From Candidatus Gottesmanbacteria bacterium (GTDB lineage Bacteria; Patescibacteriota; Microgenomatia; JACPZF01), in assembly GCA_016195615.1 (NCBI GenBank), contig JACPZF010000078.1, forward strand, positions 1 to 5,124: DNA of 5,124 nucleotides, in the 5' to 3' direction. The notes under the pieces are model-generated. The model was not told where the DNA came from and searched no databases. It was given only the letters and a program-made list of their open reading frames with translations. Made by a program: the position numbers and the translations under genes. Positions 1 through 5,035 of the stretch are shown here, in pieces (the stretch's first letter is position 1; the number at the start of each line of letters is the position of its first letter).

Positions 1-1040
1 GAAAAAATACTTTCGGCGATGACCATAGTTTGTCGCTGGAATATAAATCGCTGGCGGCTAAAAAAAATATTATTTTTGTAAATATTATTTCCGGCCGCAT
101 ACAAAGATTTTTAACACTACAAAATCTTTTGGCGCCTTTTGCCCTTGTCGTAGGTTTTTTACAAGCTGTCTATTATTTAGTTAAATATCAACCTGATTTA
201 ATTTTGTCTTTTGGCGGATATTTATCAGTACCGATGGTTTTGGCAGGATGGTTTCTGAGAATTCCTGTGATAAGTCATGAACAAGGATTTGCGCCGGGAA
301 TGGCGACTAAAATAAACGCGATTTTTTCCACCCGAATTTGTGTGTCGTGGGAAGAAAGTTTAAAAAATTTCCCATCCGGCAAAACCGTTTTGACAGGAAA
401 TCCGCTTGGCGAAGGAATTAGAAAAACCTATCAGGAAAAAAGCCCCTTCCCTTTCCCCAACTTTAAACTTCCGGTAATTTTTATTACCGGCGGCAATCAA
501 GGTTCGCATGACATTAATATGATTATTAAAGAATTACTGCCATCGCTTTTACCCTGGTTTATTGTCATTCACCAATGTGGAGGACATTTAGGATATCACG
601 ACGAAAATGATTTGAAAAATTATGTTAAAACTATGCCGGAAAGTTTGCAGAAAAATTATTTTGTCATTTCCCATATTGCCAACGAGGATATGGGAATAAT
701 TTATAATAGATCAGCCTTAGTTATTGGTCGGAGCGGAATTAATACTATTTCGGAACTAATCTACTGGCAAAAAAAAGCCATTCTTATTCCTTTACCTTTT
801 TCCCAAGGAAAAGAGCAGGAAAAAAACGCGAGATACTTGGAAAATTTGGGCCTCGGTGTGGTTATTAATCAAAACGAATTAACTCCTGATAAGTTAAAAA
901 CAACCATCCGGTTAATGTTGACAAGAGAAAACAAAACCGATCAAGCAAAAATTACCGCGGTTTCCTCACTCTTTAAAAACGCCGCGGAAAAGATAGCCGC
1001 AGAAGCTTTCCAAATATATGATCAAAAAGGCAGTCATTAA
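1..1040 (+). CDS. murG: MurG, lipid II-forming UDP-GlcNAc transferase, 5' truncated by window edge
   Basis: MurG transfers GlcNAc from UDP-GlcNAc to lipid I, giving lipid II, at the cytoplasmic face of the membrane. The reading frame is open from base 3 with no start, so the N-terminal glycine loop (GGTGGH in the family) lies outside. The TTG at 30 is not the start: the nine codons before it (KNTFGDDHS) are in frame and continue a MurG-like N-terminal domain. Visible family landmarks are HEQGFAPG (276-299), TGNPLG (393-410), GGNQGSH (489-509), GRSG (726-737) followed by the SEL motif whose Glu (753-755) should contact the donor ribose, and KEQEKNA (810-830). It is a GT-B fold, family GT28. 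Compared with E. coli MurG, three donor-binding positions appear changed (Asn to Gly, Arg to Gly, Ser to Asn). The gene overlaps the next by 23 bases, suggesting translational coupling. Identification is firm; full activity is inferred. Confidence 0.93.
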   Translation, partial: KNTFGDDHSLSLEYKSLAAKKNIIFVNIISGRIQRFLTLQNLLAPFALVVGFLQAVYYLVKYQPDLILSFGGYLSVPMVLAGWFLRIPVISHEQGFAPGMATKINAIFSTRICVSWEESLKNFPSGKTVLTGNPLGEGIRKTYQEKSPFPFPNFKLPVIFITGGNQGSHDINMIIKELLPSLLPWFIVIHQCGGHLGYHDENDLKNYVKTMPESLQKNYFVISHIANEDMGIIYNRSALVIGRSGINTISELIYWQKKAILIPLPFSQGKEQEKNARYLENLGLGVVINQNELTPDKLKTTIRLMLTRENKTDQAKITAVSSLFKNAAEKIAAEAFQIYDQKGSH

Positions 1041-1419
1041 AAAAAAACTACTGCATTTTTTACTTTTACTATTTGTTATGGCTGCCTTATTATCGGTTGG
1101 AGTTTTGTTTGGGAAACCCGTAGACTTTAAATCTCTTAATTTTGGTACGGACAAGCTTTTTAATCCGGCAAAAAACAATAACTATTTGATACTAGTTAAC
1201 CAATTAGCCAAAGAACAAATTGATATTTCTTATTTAAACTATCTCGATAATGATACGGTTGAGGCCTCGCTGACGTCCGGGGTAAAAGTGATTTTTTCTC
1301 TTAAGAAGGAACCGATTAGTCTCGTTACCTCTTTACAACTCATACTGTCGCGTTTTAGAATAGAAGGCAGGAAAGTAAGCAAAATTGATTTGCGTTTTAA
1401 GAATCCGGTAGTGGAATAA
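1018..1419 (+). CDS. ftsQ: Minimal FtsQ-like division protein, single membrane segment, 133 aa
   Basis: This small protein sits where ftsQ belongs, between murG and ftsA. FtsQ/DivIB proteins are bitopic divisome scaffolds that bind FtsB/FtsL. Residues 2-10 are lysine-rich (cytoplasmic), residues about 11-32 form one hydrophobic membrane segment, and the rest would be extracytoplasmic. The C-terminus (KVSKIDLRFKNPVV, residues 119-132) resembles the beta strand ending the FtsQ beta domain. At 133 residues it is about half the usual length (E. coli FtsQ is 276), and the stretch between the membrane segment and the tail looks too short for a full POTRA domain plus beta domain. The ATG at 1018 is chosen because the next in-frame ATG (1078) would cut the membrane helix and drop the lysines. 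No clear Shine-Dalgarno sequence precedes it, and it overlaps murG by 23 bases. A run of nine A (1039-1047) encodes lysines 8-10. It could also be a lineage-specific membrane protein; the FtsQ call rests on position and C-terminus. Confidence 0.62.
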   Translation: MIKKAVIKKKLLHFLLLLFVMAALLSVGVLFGKPVDFKSLNFGTDKLFNPAKNNNYLILVNQLAKEQIDISYLNYLDNDTVEASLTSGVKVIFSLKKEPISLVTSLQLILSRFRIEGRKVSKIDLRFKNPVVE

Positions 1420-1427
1420 TTTTTAAT

Positions 1428-2705
1428 ATGGCAAAAGACAAACTGATGGTGGGAATTGATGTTGGTACTTCAAAAATTTCCACGGTGATAGCCACCCATA
1501 AGGAGAATCAAATCAATGTTATCGGCGTTTCCACCATTGCCTCCAAGGGGTTAAGAAAAGGACAGGTGGTCGATATTGAAGAAGCTGTGGCAAACGTTTC
1601 CTTAAGTTTGGAAGCAGCCGAAAGAATGTCAGGAGTCAGCGTTTCCTCGGCTTACGTTTCGCTTGGCGGCATTCACATAAGTTCCCAAAACAGTAAGGGG
1701 GTTGTGGCCGTTGCCGAGCCCGATAAAGAAATTACCGAAGATGATACCAGACGAGTCATTGAGGCCTCCCGGGCGATCAGTTTACCCTCCGTAAGAGAAA
1801 TTCTCCACGCCATTCCTCGCCACTTTATTGTCGATAGTCAAGAAGGAATTGCCGATCCAATCGGGATGACTGGCGTTCGCTTAGAAGTTGATACTCATAT
1901 CATTACCGGCTCCTCAACGGCGGCTAGGAACTTAGCTAAGTGCATCGAAGAGTTGGGAGTATCGGTTGACGGTCTGGTCTTTTCTGGTTTGGCCTCTTCT
2001 TATGCGGTGTTATCAGATACCGAAAAAGAATTAGGAGTGATAAGCGTTGATATTGGTGGCGGGACGACAGATATGTGTATTTTTATCGATGGTTCAGTCG
2101 CCTATTCGGCGGTAATTCCCGTTGGGGCAAGGAACATTACCAATGATTTAGCAATCGGTCTTCGTGTCTCCCTGGAAAGCGCAGAGAAAATTAAATTGGC
2201 CTTAAGCCAAAAACAAAAATTACCAACGTTTCCCGCCGAACACGAAGAGAAAAGCAAGAAAGAAGAAACCAGCAAAGACGACTTCGACTTTAGCGAGTTA
2301 AATAAAAGAACCCTCGTCGAAGGCATTATTAAACCAAGACTCATGGAATTATTCACCCTGGTGGGATTGGAATTACAAAAAAGCGGTTTGGCAGGACAAA
2401 CACCGGCCGGTGTAGTGTTGACAGGAGGCGGCGCCGAAACAGTAGGTATTATTGAAGCTTGCAAACAGCGCCTTTCGCTTCCGGTACGAGTCGCTAGTAC
2501 GGTTGGAGTATCAGGCTTAATTGATGAACTGCAATCTCCGTCAAGTGCCACGGCCATAGGTTTACTAATCTATGGTTCAAAAGAGGAATCAGAGGAAAGA
2601 AAGGGAATGTCTTTTATTCCTAATTTTTCTGGATTGACTTCTAAAATACCTTTAAAAGGGATTGCAAAACGAATTATAGATCTGGTAAAATCCTTTCTGC
2701 CATAA
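1428..2705 (+). CDS. ftsA: FtsA, actin-like membrane tether of the Z ring
   Basis: FtsA is an ATP-binding actin homologue that anchors FtsZ to the inner membrane and recruits later divisome proteins. Its 425 residues match the usual length (E. coli 420). Seen in order: phosphate-1 motif GIDVGTSKIS (residues 9-18); the FtsA-specific 1C subdomain, about 86-163; phosphate-2 motif VDIGGGTTDMCIF (207-219); a strongly charged variable loop (about 266-290, rich in Lys and Glu); adenosine motif VVLTGGGAE (329-337); and a C-terminal amphipathic helix, about 408-425 (LKGIAKRIIDLVKSFLP), the membrane-targeting sequence, joined by a linker from about 383. The charged loop is unusual in composition but near normal in length for subdomain 2B. 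The ATG at 1428 lies 8 bases after the ftsQ stop with no good Shine-Dalgarno sequence, so coupling to ftsQ translation is likely. ftsZ follows after 40 bases. Confidence 0.97.
   Translation: MAKDKLMVGIDVGTSKISTVIATHKENQINVIGVSTIASKGLRKGQVVDIEEAVANVSLSLEAAERMSGVSVSSAYVSLGGIHISSQNSKGVVAVAEPDKEITEDDTRRVIEASRAISLPSVREILHAIPRHFIVDSQEGIADPIGMTGVRLEVDTHIITGSSTAARNLAKCIEELGVSVDGLVFSGLASSYAVLSDTEKELGVISVDIGGGTTDMCIFIDGSVAYSAVIPVGARNITNDLAIGLRVSLESAEKIKLALSQKQKLPTFPAEHEEKSKKEETSKDDFDFSELNKRTLVEGIIKPRLMELFTLVGLELQKSGLAGQTPAGVVLTGGGAETVGIIEACKQRLSLPVRVASTVGVSGLIDELQSPSSATAIGLLIYGSKEESEERKGMSFIPNFSGLTSKIPLKGIAKRIIDLVKSFLP
2662..2691 (+). promoter_or_regulatory. Candidate sigma-70 promoter for ftsZ inside the ftsA 3' end
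   Basis: A possible -35 TTGCAA (2662-2667, 4 of 6 matches to consensus) lies 18 bases before an extended -10, TGG then TAAAAT (2683-2691; 5 of 6 plus the TG dinucleotide). Transcription would start near 2698 and give a leader of about 48 bases before the ftsZ ATG. Dedicated ftsZ promoters inside upstream division genes are known in other bacteria. The match is moderate and the region is A-rich, so chance is a real alternative. Confidence 0.33.
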
Positions 2706-2732
2706 AACCTTTTAAAAACCTCTGCCCTAAAG

Positions 2733-2738
2733 AAAGGG
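2733..2738 (+). promoter_or_regulatory. Ribosome binding site of ftsZ
   Basis: AAAGGG lies 7 bases before the ATG at 2746 and can pair with the anti-Shine-Dalgarno end of 16S rRNA through its AAGG core. It is the only convincing Shine-Dalgarno-like element among the plus-strand starts visible here, and it supports the ATG at 2746. It also forms part of a short CCCT/AGGG inverted repeat (2725-2728 with 2735-2738) and abuts the start-codon palindrome. Confidence 0.6.
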
Positions 2739-2752
2739 TTAACATATGTTAA
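2739..2752. repeat. Perfect 14-bp palindrome centred on the ftsZ start codon
   Basis: TTAACATATGTTAA equals its own reverse complement, and its centre lies just before the A of the ftsZ ATG. In mRNA it could fold as a 5-bp stem with an AUAU loop, extended by a G-U and a G-C pair into GG of the ribosome binding site (2737-2738). It could therefore hide the start codon and part of the Shine-Dalgarno element, or as DNA it could be a dimer-binding operator. Neither role is demonstrated. Confidence 0.6.
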
Positions 2753-3858
2753 TCAAACCCGACCTGGCGAGATTTGCCAAAATCAAAGTAGTCGGTATTG
2801 GGGGCGGCGGATGCAACGCCATAAATTCCATGATTTCAAGCCAACAAATTCGTGGCGTCGATTTTATCGGCGTCAACTGCGACGCCCAAGCTCTTTTAAC
2901 TTGTCAGGCAACTACCAAAGTTCAGATTGGCGAAAAATTAACCAAGGGTTTGGGAGCCGGGGCTGATCCGGAAATTGGCCGGATGGCCGCGGAAGAAAGC
3001 AAAGAAAAATTAAAAGAGGTTTTATCAGACGCCGATATGGTTTTTATCACTTCCGGCATGGGCGGTGGAACGGGAACCGGTGCTTCTCCCATCGTTGCCG
3101 AGTTGATCAAAGAACTCGGGGCATTGACGGTAGCCGTGGTTACCAAACCATTTGTGTTTGAAGGCACGAGGCGCATGATTCTGGCCGAAGGCGGCGTCAG
3201 CGGCTTAAAAGAAAAGGTCGATGCGTTAATTGTTATCCCCAACCAAAGACTTTTGGATGTAGTTGACAAGAAAATGACCTTGGTGGAAGCTTTTAAAGTG
3301 GCTGATTCGGTTTTAGGGCACGGCGTCCAAGGAATTTCTGACCTCATCACGCTTCCAGGGCTAATCAACGTGGATTTTGCCGATGTTAAAACCGTCATGC
3401 AAGATGCGGGTTCGGCGCTCATGGGAATTGGTATGGGAGCAGGAGAAAACCGAGCCATGACGGCGGCGAGAACGGCGATTTCTTCGCCTCTTCTTGAACT
3501 ATCCATCGACGGAGCGAAAGGGGTTTTGTTTAACATCACCGGCGGCAATGATTTGACGATGGCCGAAGTCGACGAATCAGCCAAAATCATTGCCCAAGCG
3601 GCCGATCCTGATGCCAATATTATTTTCGGCGCGGTTATCGATGAGGCAATGGTAGATCAAGTGAAGATTACGGTTATTGCCACAGGTTTTGATGAGAGCA
3701 AGAGGCGACTTAAGGAATTGGTGGGGAAACAACCAATGAGCCAAGGAGTAAAAGTTAATGTACAAAAAACAGAAACAGAAACGCCGGAAGGCGAAGAAAT
3801 TCCTCCGGAAAAAGACGAATGGGACATCCCCGCCTTTTTGCGGCAGGGGAGAAATTAA
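2746..3858 (+). CDS. ftsZ: FtsZ, tubulin-like GTPase of the division ring
   Basis: FtsZ polymerises with GTP at midcell to form the Z ring that organises septal wall synthesis. At 370 residues it is close to the family norm (E. coli 383). Seen in order: N-terminal nucleotide-binding loop VVGIGGGGCNA (residues 15-25); tubulin signature GMGGGTGTGASP (104-115); FEGTRR (138-143); synergy loop NVDFADVK (208-215), whose two aspartates (210, 213) complete the GTPase site of the neighbouring subunit; end of the C-terminal GTPase subdomain at ITVIATGF (308-315); a short hydrophilic linker; and the C-terminal peptide DIPAFLR (360-366), which binds FtsA. All catalytic landmarks are intact. The start is set by AAAGGG 7 bases upstream. 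Its TAA overlaps the stop of the convergent fic gene by four bases. It is the most GC-rich gene here by eye. Confidence 0.98.
   Translation: MLIKPDLARFAKIKVVGIGGGGCNAINSMISSQQIRGVDFIGVNCDAQALLTCQATTKVQIGEKLTKGLGAGADPEIGRMAAEESKEKLKEVLSDADMVFITSGMGGGTGTGASPIVAELIKELGALTVAVVTKPFVFEGTRRMILAEGGVSGLKEKVDALIVIPNQRLLDVVDKKMTLVEAFKVADSVLGHGVQGISDLITLPGLINVDFADVKTVMQDAGSALMGIGMGAGENRAMTAARTAISSPLLELSIDGAKGVLFNITGGNDLTMAEVDESAKIIAQAADPDANIIFGAVIDEAMVDQVKITVIATGFDESKRRLKELVGKQPMSQGVKVNVQKTETETPEGEEIPPEKDEWDIPAFLRQGRN
3828..3849 (+). terminator. Terminator-like GC hairpin in the last codons of ftsZ
   Basis: CCCCGCC (3828-3834) pairs with GGC plus GGGG (3842-3849) with one bulged A (3845) and a TTTTTGC loop, giving a 7-bp all-GC stem. 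It is followed by AT-rich sequence with a run of four T only from 3859 onward, so it lacks the proper uridine tract of an intrinsic terminator. On the opposite strand it has no uridine tract either. It may slow or partly stop ftsZ transcription before it enters fic, or protect the mRNA 3' end. It overlaps codons for the conserved IPAFLR tail, so it may simply reflect coding constraint. Confidence 0.3.
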
Positions 3859-4907
3859 AATTTTCTATATCTAATTGCAGCACCTTCACCTATCCGCTCA
3901 ATTTTTTTCATCTTTAGTAATTTATTTAAGACCTGATTGACTGTGGGACGAGCAACATGGGCTTTTTTTGCTATTTCTTGCGGCGTTGCTTCGTTAGTTG
4001 TTTGTAAATATTCCCAAACTGCCAGTTGCTTTGGTGAAAGCAGAGTCTCAATTTTTTCAGAAGTTAGTAAATTAATTGCCATTTTAGATTGTTGCAATAA
4101 GACAGTTAAAAAAAAGTTTAACCAATGATTAACATCTTCTTTATCTGTTTTGAAAGTCTTTTGGCTTTGTCTTAGTGCAAGATAATATTCGGCCTTGTTA
4201 TCTTCGATCAATTTTTCATGGGAGACGTAAGGCATATATAAATATCCTTGTTGTAATAAAAGAAAATTGGTTACTATACGAGACAATCTCCCGTTTCCGT
4301 CTTGGAACGGATGAATATTTAAAAACTCCACAATAAAGTTTCCGACAATAAGCAGAGGATGATACTTTCTCTCTCTCAATGTCTGTTTTGTCCATTCAAC
4401 AAGCTCTATCATTTCTTTTGACGTTAGGTATGGAGGAGTTGTATCAAATAGTGTTCCGACGGATTTTCCGGCTTCATCTATCATTTCTACTTTATTTTCC
4501 TGAGTTTTGTAGTTTCCCCGATGTAAGGCATCTTTTTCTACGAATTTTAGAAGTTCTTTATGGAAATGCTTAATAAGGCTTTCATTAAGTTGTAAATTTT
4601 CCCAGCTGTCAAAGACATTTTGTAATAATTCATAATATCCTTGTACCTCTTGTTCGTCACGACTTTCAAATTTTTGTATAGAGATACCACGAAGCATTTT
4701 TTCAATATCACTATCTGACAATTTTGCCCCTTCAATACGGGTAGAAGCACCCGTTGAAGTAATAAGTACAGATCGTTTTAAGCGTCCCAAAGTCTGTGGG
4801 CTTAGGTTCGTGCCAGCACTCCACTTGCCTTTCAGTTCTTCAATTTGGGCTATTTTTATCCAAATTTCCTGGGTAATATTTTTTAATCTTGCTTCAAAAT
4901 CTGTCAT
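3855..4907 (-). CDS. Fic-family AMP-transferase with N-terminal inhibitory helix and C-terminal winged helix
   Basis: Fic proteins usually transfer AMP from ATP to a hydroxyl on a target protein. The 350 residues show a Fic N-terminal region (about 10-95) with the inhibitory motif STRIEG (55-60), fitting (S/T)xxxE(G/N). This places it in class II, where the Glu (59) blocks the ATP gamma-phosphate site by pairing with the second Arg of the Fic motif. A flap-like stretch lies near 150-165. The catalytic motif HPFQDGNGRLSR (199-210) is complete, with His199 and Arg210. Residues about 290-350 form a winged helix-turn-helix (EIAKKAHVARPTVNQVLNKL, 311-330). The protein appears intact, self-inhibited and able to bind DNA, so autoregulation is likely. 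The start is ATG (4905-4907 complement) below a strong promoter with only a very short leader. The gene is AT-rich relative to ftsZ, convergent to the division operon and next to an IS, suggesting acquisition. The target is unknown. Confidence 0.93.
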   Translation of the reverse strand: MTDFEARLKNITQEIWIKIAQIEELKGKWSAGTNLSPQTLGRLKRSVLITSTGASTRIEGAKLSDSDIEKMLRGISIQKFESRDEQEVQGYYELLQNVFDSWENLQLNESLIKHFHKELLKFVEKDALHRGNYKTQENKVEMIDEAGKSVGTLFDTTPPYLTSKEMIELVEWTKQTLRERKYHPLLIVGNFIVEFLNIHPFQDGNGRLSRIVTNFLLLQQGYLYMPYVSHEKLIEDNKAEYYLALRQSQKTFKTDKEDVNHWLNFFLTVLLQQSKMAINLLTSEKIETLLSPKQLAVWEYLQTTNEATPQEIAKKAHVARPTVNQVLNKLLKMKKIERIGEGAAIRYRKF

Positions 4908-4919
4908 ATATTATATATG

Positions 4920-4949
4920 TATAAGATTATATAAGGTTGTATAAGATAA
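4920..4949. repeat. Three tandem 10-bp direct repeats over the fic promoter, probable operator
   Basis: The units are TATAAGATTA (4920-4929), TATAAGGTTG (4930-4939) and TATAAGATAA (4940-4949), all sharing TATAAG at a strict 10-bp period, one helical turn. They run from about +1 to the edge of the -35 box. Equal spacing on one face of the helix is what a cooperatively bound repressor would use, and the Fic protein carries its own winged helix. That the Fic protein binds here is inference. Confidence 0.7.
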
Positions 4950-4954
4950 GTCAA
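4926..4954 (-). promoter_or_regulatory. Strong sigma-70 promoter of the fic gene
   Basis: Read on the minus strand, a -35 TTGACT (complement of 4949-4954, 5 of 6) is followed by exactly 17 bases and a perfect -10 TATAAT (complement of 4926-4931). Transcription should start near 4919, leaving a leader of only about 12 bases with no Shine-Dalgarno sequence, so the mRNA is nearly leaderless. The spacer and -10 are covered by the tandem 10-bp repeats. Confidence 0.8.
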
Positions 4955-4993
4955 GAAGAGAAAATTTATATATTTGAAGACTTAAGAATATAC

Positions 4994-5013
4994 TGTACCC
5001 CAGAAACTAGACC
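4994..5013 (+). repeat. Probable left terminal inverted repeat of an IS3-family element
   Basis: The stretch starting TGTACCCCAGAAACTAGACC begins with the 5'-TG typical of IS3-family ends and has the CCC-AA-GACC pattern seen at ends of that family. It lies 40 bases before the OrfA start, a normal distance. The partner repeat and the target duplication are outside the window, so the exact boundary is uncertain by a few bases. Confidence 0.5.
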
Positions 5014-5023
5014 ACCTGCTAAG

Positions 5024-5035
5024 ATAGAATTCTAT
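5024..5035. repeat. 12-bp palindrome overlapping the OrfA start codon
   Basis: ATAGAATTCTAT is its own reverse complement and covers the first two bases of the transposase ATG. It could limit translation of transcripts entering the IS from outside, a known strategy of several IS elements, or be a transposase-binding site. About one 12-bp palindrome is expected by chance in a window this long, so the call is tentative. Confidence 0.35.

Noticed and set aside
30..32. TTG as the start codon of murG
   Set aside because: The frame is open upstream to the window edge and the nine preceding codons read as MurG N-terminal sequence; the true start is outside the window.
103..129. 9-bp inverted repeat AAAGATTTT / AAAATCTTT with a 9-base loop inside murG
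   Set aside because: Mostly A/T, within coding sequence, with no uridine tract or gene boundary; probably chance in AT-rich DNA.
2400..2413. Perfect 14-bp palindrome ACACCGGCCGGTGT inside ftsA
   Set aside because: It encodes ordinary FtsA residues just before the adenosine motif and sits at no boundary; one such palindrome is not surprising by chance in 5 kb.
2102..2557. Open frame of 151 codons antisense to ftsA
   Set aside because: Low-complexity Ser/Leu/Pro translation opposite a certain gene, with no ribosome binding site or motif.
2922..3617. Long open frame of 231 codons antisense to ftsZ
   Set aside because: It mirrors the codon pattern of ftsZ, its translation is Ser/Pro/Ala-rich without recognisable motifs, and ftsZ is certain on the other strand. 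It is a shadow frame.
1428..3858. Stop-codon reassignment (TGA as glycine), as in some candidate phyla
   Set aside because: All complete genes end in TAA and have no in-frame TGA; conserved glycines use standard GGN codons.
4965..4994. Possible plus-strand promoter (TTTATA, 18 bases, TATACT) reading into the IS
   Set aside because: The -35 matches only 4 of 6 in a very A/T-rich stretch where such matches are common; the -10 straddles the presumed IS boundary.
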